From Lumbricus terrestris (Eukaryota > Annelida > Clitellata > Crassiclitellata > Lumbricidae), in the NCBI GenBank assembly GCA_949752735.1, contig OX457047.1, positions 12,465,976 to 12,529,975 on the forward strand: a stretch of DNA of 64,000 bases. The letters run 5' to 3'. Positions 25,520 to 36,566 of the stretch are shown in pieces. Below the pieces are notes generated by a model that was not told the DNA's origin, made no database searches, and saw only the letters and a list, made by a program, of their open reading frames with translations. The translations under genes and the position numbers were made by a program. The first letter of the stretch is position 1. Each line of letters opens with the position of its first letter.

Positions 25520-25983
25520 TTCCATCTTCTCCTCCGTCATCGATATGACGATGAGGCCTGTATGAATTTCTTCCAAACTTCTCTGTTTCTGATGGTTTCT
25601 CCGATCTCGGCCAAGCTGGTGCCCTTCTCTCTCAGATCTTATTTGATGTTGTCCATCCAGGTCTTCCTCTGCCTCCCTCTGCTTCTTTCTCCTTCCACAT
25701 GCCCATGCAGTGCAGCGTTTGGCAGTCTTTGCTCCGTCATTCTTCTCACATGTCCGAACCATCTGAGTCTTCTCTTCCTGATTTTTTCTATTATTGCTTC
25801 ATCAACTCCTAGTTCTTCTCTTGTTATTTCATTTCTGATCTTCTCTCTCCTGCTTCTACCTATGATTCTCCTGAGCCAGGTCATCTCTGCTACCAACAGT
25901 CTCCGTTCGTCTTCTTTCCGGAGGCACCAGCACTCTGATCCGTATAGTAATACTGGTTCTACTAAGGTATGATAGAGCTTCAT
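25520..25983 (-). pseudogene. RTE/CR1-type RT C-terminal fragment
   Basis: The frame at 25639-25983 contains LLYGSECWCLRKEDERRL, RRLRWFGHVRRM and RSRGRQRKTWMDNIK, the tail domain typical of RTE-like retrotransposons. A frameshift near 25640 leads to a second frame that continues to the LTR boundary at 25520. The 5' end is cut by the L2 element. Confidence 0.65.
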
Positions 25984-28900
25984 TTTAGTTCTGAGTAAGA
26001 GGATGGCCGACTCTCAAAACAAGGTCCATTGTCCCGACCGCAGAGCGGCCTCGCCGAGCGCCCCCAGTCGCGGCTGCGGCTTTCGTCTTCGAACCCGTCT
26101 TTTCTGCACCCTTGCGCACCATGCTACAGTTAGCAGCCACAGAACCTTCGCCACCAACGGGGACTACTGAGGATGTTCCAGTTACCGGCGACCAAAGCGC
26201 CCTGAACCAAAGCCATTCCAACGGCCTTAACCCAAGGGTACGCCACGACCCTTTTCTCATCCTGTCACCGAGAAATTAACCGGAGAGACAGCCCACGCTG
26301 CAGCCACGCTACCGGGCAGAGTCAAGCTGACGCCCTGGAGCGATCGAGACCGGCAATGGCCAAAATTCTCAACTCTTCACTTTATGTATGTCTTGACGGC
26401 ACACGCGCCACCGTCTTGCACCAAGTACACGGCGAGCGCCCTGGGTGCTCGCCTCACCCGTCCAACGATCACCAACACTGTCGCCTTGATTCCCTCAACG
26501 TATCACGCGCCACCGCCCTGTCCAAAGTAAGTGGCGGCCGCCTTGGGTGCTCGCCTCACCCGGCTCACTGTCAACGGCAATAACCGGCCTTCCCCTTCAG
26601 TCGCCAGGTGGCCAAGATGGTCGCAAAAATGTTTTCAGCGCATTTTATTTTCATTGTTTCGTCGACATTTGCTCGTTTTTTGTTTGTTTTATCGATCATA
26701 ATATCGATGCACACTTCAACAAACTTGAAACCACTTCACGACTTGGATTATGAAACGGATTTCAATAGAACTGACTACGGTAACGCAACTTTTAAACACC
26801 GCTATTATCGAGTACAGCCGTTACTTAGTCATTGTACGGCCAGTTTGAATGCAACGTCTATGCTTGTTGACGTCGCCTTTGAATTTTTACTAACTTCTCT
26901 CGATCAAAGTCAATCCTCAAATCTGTCAACTTATGCTGTTATCGATAGCCAATGTCAGCCGGTATCGGTAAATCAACTAAGCCTACTGAAAATATTTACA
27001 CTACGTATTAGCCCTGCTCTACGTCATATCACAGGAATGCTACTGTGGTCACGAACGGGACGACCTTTTCGTCCTCGTCGCTGCCGTTCTCTGTCATCCG
27101 CTGCAGTCGCTCTTCTCCTGCTTCTGTCGGGTGACATCGAAATTAACCCTGGACTACCCACTGGCAAAACTCAGCTTAATAAGATATCTTCAAAGCCATC
27201 AGCCATTAACGTTGGCAGTTTTAACATCCGTTCAGCAATCCGTCGCTCTGCGATAATACATGATCTTATGAGAGACGAGCGATTAGACATACTTGCTCTG
27301 TGTGAAACATGGATATGCCCAGACACGCCTGACTGCATTAAACGTGACATTGCACCAGAAGGATTCTCCGCTCTTCACGTTCATCGAAGTGGAACGGCTG
27401 CTGGTCGATCAGTAGCTGGTGGGGGTCTAGCTGTTATATACAGATCCACGTTAGATGTCAGCATCCACCCTCAATCAGAAAGACTCTGTGCCTCATCATG
27501 TGAAGTTCAGCTCGTTCGACTAGGTAGAGGACCATCTTCGATAACCGTGGCTAACATCTACCGTCCACCTGGTCCAATCGGCGACTTCTACGATGGCCTT
27601 ACCACCCTCATTTCGTCCATCTGTGTCGAGGCCGATGAAAGATTTATCCTCTGTGGTGACCTGAACTGCCCAGGTTCTGAGGGTCACATTAACGACATGC
27701 TGTCCGACACATTCAACATCTTCGGTCTTCGTCAGTACGTTGTAGTCCCGACTCGAGGAGAAAACATCTTAGACGTCCTTGCTGCCGATGATCGTACAAC
27801 AGTCTTCGATGTACAGGTGAGCGATGCTGGTCTTGTATCTGACCATAAGCTCATACTGTGGAAAATCACAACTTCTAGCCACCGTCAACCAGTACGCCAT
27901 ACCTTCCGCAACATCAAAGCTGTTGACCCCTTAAATTTCAGTGACTTGCTCATCGAATCTGATCTATTCACTGCTCCTGCAACCAACGCGGAGGACTTCT
28001 CGAAACAACTTCAGCGAATAGTATCATGTACATTAAACAAACTTGCTCCTATTCAGACTCGTGACAAGCGTCCATCTAAACCAATCACTAGATGGCTATC
28101 TTCCGATGCAGTCCAAGCGAAGAAGGATCGTCGGAGATTTGAGCGGAAATGGAAAAGTTCCGGGCTTGACGAGGACAGACAACGCTACCGTCGCCATTGC
28201 CGTGTAACTAACAAACTTATAAACGAGTCAAGAACTTCGTTTTTCCGTAATCAATTAGAAAGCGCTGATAATCCTCGTGATCGATGGCGCATCTCGCAAC
28301 GTCTTCTGCATTCGAAGGATACTTCCGACTGCCAACGATCAGACTCTGAGAATCAGATTCTGTGCTCTAGCTTTGCTGCATTTTTTGTTAATAAGATCAA
28401 CAATTTAAAATGTAAAATTGCTAGATGTACTGCCAAATTATTGTGGAATGACCTGCTGCTTGACCCTAATTTCTCTGGATCTAGCTTCTCTGACTTGCCT
28501 TCTGTCACCTACTTTGAAGTCTACAATCTTCTCAAAAACATGGCTCCTAAATCTTCCCAAATGGATTTCATACCAACATCACTTATACTCTCCTGCTCTG
28601 ATGTTTTCTCCCACCTTATTGTGCGCTTGGCCAACCTGTCTTTTGCTGAAGGGCGTTTTCCGTCATGCTTCAAATCTGCTCTAGTCACACCCTTGCTTAA
28701 AAAACCTAGCCTTGACTCCAGCAACCTTTCAAACTTCAGACCAATCTCCAACCTTAATAACATTTCTAAGATCTTGGAACGTCTCTTTCTCACTCGCATT
28801 AAGAAACACATCACTTCCTGTCCTAACTTTAGTCCTTATCAGTCAGCTTACCGCGAAGGCTTTTCCACTGAAACTGCCCTCGTCTCTACACTTGATAACA

Positions 28901-30175
28901 TATTCTCGTCTATTGACAATGGGAAAGCCTGCCTCTCAGTATGTCTTGACCTCAGTGCAGCATTTGACACTGTTGACCATCAGTTACTCCTTTCAAGACT
29001 TGCCAATAGCTTCGGTGTCTCTGGGACAGCCCTAAACTGGTTAGCTTCTTACCTGCGTGACCGCAATCAGCAGGTCGGCATTGGGACCGCTCGGTCTGAG
29101 CCTACTGTTTGCACTGCTGGAGTTCCACAGGGATCTGTCCTTGGCCCCTTACTATTTACTGTCTTTACTTCCCCAATCAGTCGCATTGCTAATCACTTTG
29201 GAATCCAATTACAACAGTATGCGGATGATACCCTGCTCCATATTTCTTTATCACACACTGATCAGTCTGCCAAACTTAAACTTGAAGATTGCCTTTCATC
29301 TATGTATTCCTGGTTTTGTTTCAATGGTTTGGCCATAAACCCTGACAAGTCTGAGGCAATTTTGTTTGGGTCACGTCAGCGCCTGCGCTCTTTTCCTCCA
29401 CTTTCTAATATCGACCTTGCCGGCACTGCTGTTCATCTGTCAGATACTGTCAAAACACTTGGAGTAACCCTAGACAATAAGCTCACATTTCGACCTCACA
29501 TAACTAGCATTTGTAAATCTTGTTTCTATCACATTCGGGCAATACGTCACATCAGGTCGGCCCTGACTATGGATATGTCTCAAACCATTGCCTGTTCTCT
29601 TGTCTCATCCCGCCTTGATTATGCTAACGCCGTTTTTGTCGGTCTCTCAGTCACTGAGCTCAACAGGTTGCAACACATCCAAAACTCCTTAGCGCGTGTT
29701 GTGCTGCGCGTCCCAATACAAACTAGTTCCTCAGTCCTACTCCAACAACTGCATTGGCTTCCTGTTCAGTACAGGATAAAATTCAAATTGGCATGTCTGA
29801 CCTTCAAATCTCTCAGTACCAACGCACCTTCCTACCTTCAGTCACTACTAACTCCTTACATTCCTACTCGTTGCTTGCGTTCATCGGGCACAAGTCTTTT
29901 ATCTGAACCTCGATGCAAAACAGTTATGGGCTTGCGTGCATTCCATGCCTCTGCACCCAGGGAATGGAATCGGCTTCCGCTCTCTCTTCGAAGCTCAATT
30001 TCACTTCCTTCCTTCAAAAAGCGGCTAAAAACTTACTACTTCTCCTTGGCTTTCAAGCATTTGGATCTTTAATTGCATCTTCATCTGGCGGCTGACTATC
30101 CGCGCCTCAGATTCACATTTCGGTGTGACATTGCGCGCGTTACAAATTTATTTAATAATAATAATAATAATAATT
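25984..30175 (+). mobile_element. Full-length L2/CR1-type non-LTR retrotransposon
   Basis: About 4.2 kb with a GC-rich 5' UTR of some 620 bp (two partial repeats of about 58 bp starting CACGCGCCACCG near 26401 and 26507), one long intact frame, a short 3' UTR and a terminal (TAA)7 tail at 30153-30173. It is inserted in the interior of the gypsy element and is the youngest-looking large element in the window because its frame is unbroken. Confidence 0.85.
26608..30072 (+). CDS. L2/CR1-type polyprotein: N-terminal leader with 2A-like motif, APE endonuclease, reverse transcriptase
   Basis: An intact 1154-codon frame. Residues about 8-33 are hydrophobic and signal-like. A 2A-like motif DIEINPG lies at residues 176-182 (27133-27153) but is followed by Leu rather than the usual Pro. 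The APE endonuclease spans about 200-420 (VGSFNIRS at 202, LALCETW, CGDLNCPG, SDHKLILW at 411). The RT spans about 690-940: LVTPLLKKPSLD, NFRPISNL, CLDLSAAFDTVDH, GVPQGSVLGPLLF and YADD at 29218-29229. The C-terminal domain (RLDYANAVFVGLS, LHWLPVQYRIKFK, AFHASAPREWNRLP) is typical of CR1/L2 elements. All catalytic motifs are present, so it may be competent. The first Met at 26608 precedes the hydrophobic leader. Confidence 0.92.
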   Translation: MAKMVAKMFSAHFIFIVSSTFARFLFVLSIIISMHTSTNLKPLHDLDYETDFNRTDYGNATFKHRYYRVQPLLSHCTASLNATSMLVDVAFEFLLTSLDQSQSSNLSTYAVIDSQCQPVSVNQLSLLKIFTLRISPALRHITGMLLWSRTGRPFRPRRCRSLSSAAVALLLLLSGDIEINPGLPTGKTQLNKISSKPSAINVGSFNIRSAIRRSAIIHDLMRDERLDILALCETWICPDTPDCIKRDIAPEGFSALHVHRSGTAAGRSVAGGGLAVIYRSTLDVSIHPQSERLCASSCEVQLVRLGRGPSSITVANIYRPPGPIGDFYDGLTTLISSICVEADERFILCGDLNCPGSEGHINDMLSDTFNIFGLRQYVVVPTRGENILDVLAADDRTTVFDVQVSDAGLVSDHKLILWKITTSSHRQPVRHTFRNIKAVDPLNFSDLLIESDLFTAPATNAEDFSKQLQRIVSCTLNKLAPIQTRDKRPSKPITRWLSSDAVQAKKDRRRFERKWKSSGLDEDRQRYRRHCRVTNKLINESRTSFFRNQLESADNPRDRWRISQRLLHSKDTSDCQRSDSENQILCSSFAAFFVNKINNLKCKIARCTAKLLWNDLLLDPNFSGSSFSDLPSVTYFEVYNLLKNMAPKSSQMDFIPTSLILSCSDVFSHLIVRLANLSFAEGRFPSCFKSALVTPLLKKPSLDSSNLSNFRPISNLNNISKILERLFLTRIKKHITSCPNFSPYQSAYREGFSTETALVSTLDNIFSSIDNGKACLSVCLDLSAAFDTVDHQLLLSRLANSFGVSGTALNWLASYLRDRNQQVGIGTARSEPTVCTAGVPQGSVLGPLLFTVFTSPISRIANHFGIQLQQYADDTLLHISLSHTDQSAKLKLEDCLSSMYSWFCFNGLAINPDKSEAILFGSRQRLRSFPPLSNIDLAGTAVHLSDTVKTLGVTLDNKLTFRPHITSICKSCFYHIRAIRHIRSALTMDMSQTIACSLVSSRLDYANAVFVGLSVTELNRLQHIQNSLARVVLRVPIQTSSSVLLQQLHWLPVQYRIKFKLACLTFKSLSTNAPSYLQSLLTPYIPTRCLRSSGTSLLSEPRCKTVMGLRAFHASAPREWNRLPLSLRSSISLPSFKKRLKTYYFSLAFKHLDL

Positions 30176-31303
30176 CCCCGAGACTTGGTCTTCTCGGCCG
30201 CTCGGAAGAGCGGGGTGGTAGATGCTGTTCGCTTCCGCGATATTTCAGAAAAAAATAAAAGACCTGGCGGTTTTGGGGAACAGGTAACGGGTAACCACGT
30301 CTCCGAAGGGACTTATTAATTGTCTTGTATTCTACCGGCGCTGTTCGCCCTTAACTCAACAGTTACGGACCTCAAGTCAAAACCCTGATTACAACTTGGT
30401 CTTTACTCTCATGTTTTACTCTGCTTCCCACGCTTCTAGTTTGCTAAGTCCACAAACGATCCCCTACCCGAGGAGAGCAACACAATTACCTCTGTCAAAC
30501 TAATAAACCCGAAGAACTTGGTGCCCCTGTTTTATTAATTAGCACGAATATCACCGAGGCATCGGCTTCATGCGCACCCGTGGAGTCACCACTCTCCACC
30601 CAGAAAAACCCGTAACCCTCACGTTACGCTCAACGGACTCTCAACGATCACCAAGACGGCAGGATAGTGAAAACAACACGTCGCTTCCCTTGCAGGTAGG
30701 AGCCAAACCCAGCCCTGCAGAATCACCAACACGTGTAACCAAAGTAAACTTCGTACACTGCACCAGAGGATTTCACCCTATACTCAACCGTGTCACTTCC
30801 GCAGACCAACGGAGCTGCGGGGTCTCCGACCGTATTATCACGCACCCCTGAAACGGAAGGTTGAACCCTGTGAGATCGATGACAAGGAAGAGAACCCTGA
30901 AAGATCGTCAACACAAACTCTCACAACCGCGTACAATCAGGATCGCCAAATCATGTTCGAATGGCCAATGCCAATCCTGTAGAGACAGTCGAACACAGCC
31001 GATCTTCACTATGAACGAATGAACGAATCACAGTACGTATGGAGTAGTCGGCAACTACTCCACGTTATAAGCAACGCACCGTGTGGCAGGCTTTATTCCA
31101 CCGGCAACACTCTATACTTTGGCTTCAAAGCCCCAATCGGTTTTCCGTATAAATGTAGCGAAACCTAAATTGCAACGAAACCGGTTTCAGATTCTTTTCT
31201 ACTAAGCCAAATGGCTACCTAACCAAAGTCAGGGTTACTCCCGCGAGTTACCGGCAAATTATCTTTTACATGTAACTCGCTTGTGGCCTGTCCGCCACAG
31301 TAC
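30176..31303. other. Unassigned 1.1 kb, similar in part to retrotransposon leaders
   Basis: No coding region recognised. On the - strand, 31000-31130 resembles 43930-44040 (a conserved GGTGGAATAAAG block and a GGAGTAG hairpin), and the segment near 31205-31255 resembles 49471-49515. It interrupts the gypsy integrase at about 31303. It may be the 5' leader of an RTE-type element on the - strand. Confidence 0.45.
31041..31061 (-). other. GGAGTAG hairpin shared with 43994-44013
   Basis: A seven-pair stem GGAGTAG/CTACTCC with a 7-base loop. The inverted homologue at 43994-44013 has the same stem and a different 6-base loop. Confidence 0.55.
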
Positions 31304-31974
31304 TAAGGTCTATCATTGTAAGCACATATCTGTATCCTCTAGTAGACTTTGGCTTCATCTCTCCTATGATATCTACACATACACATTTAAACGGTACATC
31401 TAAGACGGGTAGATGTCCCATTGGAGCTCTGTAATTAATCTTCTTATCTACCGCCATCTGACAGGTGTCACAATTCATTATGTGCCTGCGCACATCTCGT
31501 CCTATTGAGGGCCAATAGAAATCATTAGTTATTTTGTCTTGAGTTTTCTTTATTCCTAGGTGCGCTGATAACAGGGAATTGTGTGCTACCGTGATCACCT
31601 TTTCTCTTAACGGCTCAGGTACCATCAACTGCAATTTAGTTTAACCATTCAAAATCTCTTAATATTTCCTATACAAGATTTCACTATTCTTTAAGAAATG
31701 TATTTTGTCCAACTCATGGTTACCCTCATTATATTCATCAGCCATATGTAATGTAATGTAATGTAATGTAATTAGAAATTTCTATAGCGCCGCTCACATA
31801 TATATCCATGTATCTTTGTAGAGTCTTGTCCTTACTTTGCATTCCTTGAATTTCTTTAGGACTTATATTCAAATCTGGTAATTCTTCTATCTTCAGAGGT
31901 TTATACTTTCTAATCCTCTTTTGCTCAGCTCTAGTCTCTGCTACTGCAGTCGTCTCTTGCTCAACTTCCTTCAT
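31303..31974 (-). pseudogene. Gypsy integrase, N-terminal part (HHCC zinc-binding domain)
   Basis: The frame at 31634-31303 reads VPEPLREKVITVAHN, HLGIKKTQDKITNDFYWP and CDTCQM (HHCC finger), then VDIIGEMKPKSTRGYRYVLTMID, the start of the catalytic core with its first Asp. It is cut off at 31303. Upstream, 31974-31808 (KPLKIEELPDLNISPKEIQ) is the linker after the protease, separated by a 49-bp insertion and stops near 31661 and 31646. No RT lies between PR and IN. Confidence 0.8.
31748..31796 (-). mobile_element. 49-bp 3' end of a non-LTR element with ATTAC pentamers and 5-bp TSD
   Basis: Between CATAT duplications (31743-31747 and 31797-31801) lies, on the - strand, GCGGCGCTATAGAAATTTC followed by about four ATTAC repeats. 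It interrupts the gypsy linker frame. The GCGCTATA..AAT block resembles the L2-type 3' ends at 37830-37868 and 38957-39075. Confidence 0.6.
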
Positions 31975-32099
31975 CTATCTCGTCATAGCAATCCCATCTG
32001 CTTTACTTGCATCATCCACTTCACCTTACTGTGTATCTTTCTACACAGTCCAATGATTCATTTACTATATTTCTCCCAGCTTCACTTGTCTACTTACTA

Positions 32100-32960
32100 C
32101 TTCCACAACAAAAATCTTCACTCAAGCTGCTCTTTGCAACAAAGTACTCAATTCCCTTGATTCTTCCAATTATGACAGGTTTAACTGGATTCTCTAGAAC
32201 CAATGCCTCAACCTCACCTTTATAAACATCACTTTCTATGCTTATTATAGTTGTTGGGAATGTGAGTGTTTTCCCATCTACTTGTAAACATTGTACTTCT
32301 CTGCCAGTTAAGTTAGAGTCATCAACTAGTGACCTTTTGACCAGACAGGATTGGCTCCAGTATCATATAAACATGGAACCCTATGACCATTTACAATCAC
32401 TTCATAATCTGAAGCATCTCTGTTCAGATTTAAATATTTGGGTGGTTCTCGGGTCATAATGGCACTTGCAGCCATCTGCATGGACATTAATTCTTCCACT
32501 TCATGCTCGTTTCGTTCCTTTACTGGTCTTAATTTTGGTACATTTATTTCTCTCACATCTTTATTATAGCTATTCTCAAATATCTGCACCGCTGCTGCAA
32601 TGTGTTTGATAGCTCCTTTATCAGTGTTATTGCAAACATTTGATTTATGACCTAGTTTTCCGCAGATATAACAAGTAATCTTGTGTTCTTGGTTCTGGTC
32701 TCTCTCTCTATTGAACTGTTACCCCTATTGTAACTTACTTGTCTATGATTTGCCATTTCAGGTTTTCCTCTATTTGCATACCCAGTGTACCTTTCTTTTG
32801 AGTTATCTTCTGTGTGTTTTCCATGTTGCCTATCATGGTGAAATTTTATATTTGGCTTTATGTTTGGTTCAGAATACTTATAACCATGCGCTTCGATATA
32901 TGCTTCGGCGCAAGTGGTCATTTCTTTCAGAGTCATTTTTCCTCTCTCTTTCAAGAACAT
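32100..32960 (-). pseudogene. Gypsy gag zinc knuckle and aspartic protease
   Basis: On the - strand a CCHC knuckle (CYICGKLGHKSNVC, 32673-32632) is followed by the protease with CLYDTGANPVW (D-T-G active site, in the frame 32589-32326) and a downstream protease-like segment (YKGEVEALVLENPVKPVIIG, about 32225-32165). The frames are shifted between knuckle and protease and contain stops downstream. Confidence 0.8.
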
Positions 32961-33126
32961 TCTCAGCTCATTTGATCATGTAAGGAAGAATTGATCTCTT
33001 AATAACAAATCTTCCAACCCCTCGTAAGTTTTATCAAAACCCGCTTGTGATAACCACTGCTGTAAATAACGTTTCATTCTCTCAATAAAATTCATTGGGG
33101 ATTCCCCCGCTTCTATCTTACAAGAT

Positions 33127-34028
33127 TTAAATTTTCCTAGGTACCCACCTTAGAAAGCTTTTCAACAGTTGCTCTTTGAGAACATCATAGTCCTGTGCCT
33201 CTACAGCAGACAGTCTTTGGTACACTTGCAGCGATTTTCCTTCGAGATGACGTGCTAAGACTATCGCCCAATCCTCCTGTTTGATTTCGTAAGCGATGCA
33301 CGTTCTTTCGAAACGGAGCAAATATGCATCTAAGCAATCTTTTTGTTCGTCAAAGATTGGAAATTTTAGATCTCTGATACCTTTCCCTCTACCTCCATTA
33401 TGGACTTCGTTATCGCCCATTAGCGAAAACGTGTTAGTATAAATTTTATACTCCCTTGTCGGAGGTCAGTATCTCGTTGCGCTTGAATTTCCTTAATTCT
33501 CACCGCAGCCTCAATCTTTTTTAGATCGAGATCCATCTGTCGACGATTCTGATCGGCTTAAAATTCTCTTTTGGCTGCCTCCTCTTCTGCATGGCGCTTA
33601 TTTAAATTATCCTCAAATTCTCTCCTTTCCCGATTTTCCTGTCTTTCTGCTTCTCTCTTTGCTTTAATCTCCTCTGCCTCAAGTTTCAATTTATTCTCCT
33701 GCATTTCTGCTTCTCTCCTAGCAGCTTCTGCCTCAAGTTTCAATTTATTTTCTTGCATTTCTGCTTCTCTCTTAGCAGCTTCTGCTTCATATTCTCTCTT
33801 TGCTTTAATCTCCTCTGCCTCAAGTTTCAATTTATTCTCTTGCATTTCTGCTTCTCTCCTAGCAGCTTCTGCCTCAAGTAATTCTCTCTCTTTTCTTTCT
33901 TCTCTTTCTCTGGCCCTATCTTGACGAAGTTCAGCCTGTCGGTCAGTTAAAAATTGTTTAAGGTCGTCTCCATCAAAACCCATCACTCTCCCTAACTGTA
34001 ACCATTGTTGATATTCACTTACAGACAT
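33127..34028 (-). pseudogene. Gypsy gag: coiled-coil N-terminus and capsid-like part
   Basis: The first frame (34028-33558) starts MSVSEYQQWLQLGRVMG and then forms a highly charged coiled coil built from repeats of REAEMQENKLKLEAE. A stop at about 33558 separates it from 33420-33127 (KFPIFDEQKDCLDAYLLRFE, HLEGKSLQVYQRL), which is the conserved gag capsid region. An N-terminal KR/E-rich coiled coil is common in animal gypsy gags. Confidence 0.78.
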
Positions 34029-34331
34029 CTTACTGACTTACTTAGTAAGCAGTTTTCAGAACAAATAGTCTTGTGCTATAGAAGTTCCTAACTTCAAAAA
34101 TATATCACAAATGCAATTGCTAAAATGATTAGACAAATTGCTACCTCTTGATAACTATGTAGTCTTGGTTTATGCTAAGCTGCATCAAATATGACAGACG
34201 TCACTCGTAAAAGTTCTAATCGCACTCAACGAGATACGAATTCATTTTGCCGTTAATATAAATCAATTGTCTCTAGTTCAAAATGTTCAGTATTCTACAG
34301 CTCTAATTTACGTCTAGATGATATATTAAGA

Positions 34332-34352
34332 ATGCCGGACGAGCCGATCCCA
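34332..34352 (-). other. Probable tRNA-Pro-like primer binding site
   Basis: On the - strand, just inside the right LTR, TTGGGATCGGCTCGTCCGGC matches the tRNA-Pro type primer binding site core GGCTCGTCCGG, with a 3-base insertion after TGGG and one further mismatch. Its place next to the 5' LTR supports the - strand orientation of the element. Confidence 0.5.
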
Positions 34353-35036
34353 AGTTTGTAGCGCTATACCGGCAGAAATAAGACTTCCTACGATAGCCTA
34401 TAACTGAAAGTATAATACTTATTATAAACGACTGTATGTCGGGATCATGGATTACATTACATCAAGGTTTTTACTGCAATGCTAGCAAACATCATGACAA
34501 AGGCTTCTCGTAGATTTTGTGTTTATATTAAAATAGAGTCAAATTAAATTATATACAAATTCACAATTCCTATATTACCTACAGTGGCATTCTTATATTA
34601 AAATATATTATTTAGAGGCCTCATCTGTTTCCTCAGATAGTTCTTTTCTTGTGCTTGACTGATTTGTTCTTCTCGGAACACTCAGACGCGGAAGTTGGAG
34701 ATGCTGGATGGCATTGACATTCAGGATGAAGATTCGCACCAGTAGACGCCACCTCTCCACCGTAGAATATTTGACGAACCCGACGTTGACTTGACGGTTG
34801 TCAAGTTGTAGCTCGCAGAGTTAACTTGCCGTATATAACAGTTCGAATACAGGGATACCCAGCATGAATTTAGCTGGATGAAACCTGCCTTTATTTCGAA
34901 TGTTGCATAGGAGTCCAACCGTACTCGACGACGTGCAGTTCTTCCAAGTAAACAGCGGCGAGGATCTGGTGAAGACGAATAATTCCCTCTTTCGACTTCA
35001 ACTGTCAAAGTTCAGAGTTCGCAGTTCGACCGATCG

Positions 35037-36566
35037 TGCCCGACAGACTTTAGACCTATTTCTGTTCTACCAATTCTCTCGAGACTGGTGGAACGGATCC
35101 TGGTCCACACCTACCTTTACCCTTGCTTCAACAACATGCCGCCGCCATTGTCACTCAAGGATCAATATGCCTTCCGTCCGACAGGGTACACTACAGCGGC
35201 ACTGATTGCTATACTTCAAAACATCTCTGAACTCTTAGCCACCAATCAGCATGTCGTTGTTATCTCAAAGGCGTTTGATTCCTTCAGACACTGTGCAATT
35301 GTTGACACTCTCTCTCTATGCTGGATATACCTGACTGCATATTCAATTGGTTTGCAACCTACCTTGATGACAGAAAACATGCAACCTACTTTGAAGGGAA
35401 AACATCTACAATTAAGAAAATAAATGCTAGTGTCGTTCAGGGTTGTGGCGTCGGCCCGGCAAAGTTTATCACTGGCACTTCTGACCTTCATCCAGTTAAC
35501 GACCCAAACCGACTATTAAAATACGCAGATGACACCTACCTACTAATTGGCTCGAACAACATCAGATCAGCCCTAAGTGAACTCCAACACATACAAACGT
35601 GGGCCACCAGCAAAAACCTTCACATCAACCCAAAAAAGACCAGGGAAATGGCTGTAGTGAGGAGATCACATGCTTCATTGGCCTCCATGTCATCTATCAC
35701 AGGAGTTAAGAGAGTCACTTCTATAAAAATACTGGGGGCGGTGCGGTGGCTGATTGGTAACACGCTGGCACGAAGAACAGAAGGAACCGGGATCTAATCC
35801 CGGTGGCCCCTTAAGGTTGACTCAGCCGCCACTCGCCAGATGGGAGTGTGAAAATGAGTAGCAGTGTCACTGCGCAGGTAACTTTGGGTTCGGCGGCAAG
35901 ACCTGGCCACCTACCGCCGATGTATGGCAATTGCCTCCTAAGGGCTGATGGCTTAACACCGGGGATCAGCACCGGGCCCAACGCTCGCAAGCGAGTATGG
36001 GCAAACCTTTACCTTTACTGGGTGTTACAATCGGTGAACGTCTTGCTGTTTCATGTTGACAATACCCTAAGCTCATGTGCCTCCTCTGTCTACGCTTTAC
36101 GCGTGCTGCGTGCTCATGGCATGCCTGGACCGGCATTGCATGTCATCACTCGAGCGACTACAGTAGCGCGTCTGCTGTACGCCTCTCCAGCCTGGTGGAG
36201 ACTGCTGAGCGCGAGAGAGGTCGACCGCATCGAAAGGTTCTTGGGATGCGTCAGACGAGCTGGATTCCTCCCCTTAGACTCCCCTAAAGCAGACATTATG
36301 GCTGAGACTGCTGATGCTGCCCTCTTCAAAGCTACAATTATAGACAAAGATCATGTACTACATAAATTTTTCTCTTATAGACGTCCTGACAAATACAATC
36401 TGCGTCCTAGGCCGCATCCATTCGAACTTACCAATAAAAACAATCAAAATTTCATAACACGGATGCTGTATAAAAACGTTTACTAGACTTTATTTGCTGC
36501 TCCTGTGTGCTTGTTAACTGTCGCGTTATGTCGACTGGATTTTCAATAAAACGAATATTATTATTA
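35037..36566 (+). mobile_element. CR1-group non-LTR element, 5' truncated, inserted in the LTR and split by a SINE
   Basis: Starts in the RT fingers (RPISVLPILSRLVER) and passes DQYAFRPTG, KAFDS, the motif B region with VQGCGVGPA, YADDTYLL (about 35522-35545), KNLHINPKKT and, after the SINE, a C-terminal domain ending RPHPFELTNKNNQNFI at 36486. Frameshifts lie near 35270 and 35320. The 3' UTR has AATAAA and an ATT/TTA tail. The left LTR gives the empty-site sequence. Confidence 0.85.
35737..36015 (+). mobile_element. tRNA-derived SINE, 279 bp, with 7-bp TSD
   Basis: TACTGGG flanks it (35730-35736 and 36016-36022). Removing the insert and one TSD restores the host RT frame through K-I-L-G-V-T-I-G. 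The head has an A-box-like GTGGCTGATTGGTAACACGC and a B-box-like GGGATCTAATCCC. The head resembles the SINE at 20643-20815, the body does not obviously do so. Confidence 0.85.

Noticed and set aside
26608..27100. Hydrophobic N-terminus of the L2 frame as a separate secreted host protein
   Set aside because: It is continuous in frame with the endonuclease and RT, and such leaders are part of this element type.
33571..33924. Ser/Phe/Leu-rich + strand frame opposite the gag coiled coil
   Set aside because: It is the antisense of a well-supported gag coiled-coil frame.
35737..35815. Possible tRNA gene
   Set aside because: tRNA-like head of a SINE with a 7-bp target duplication and a long non-tRNA body.
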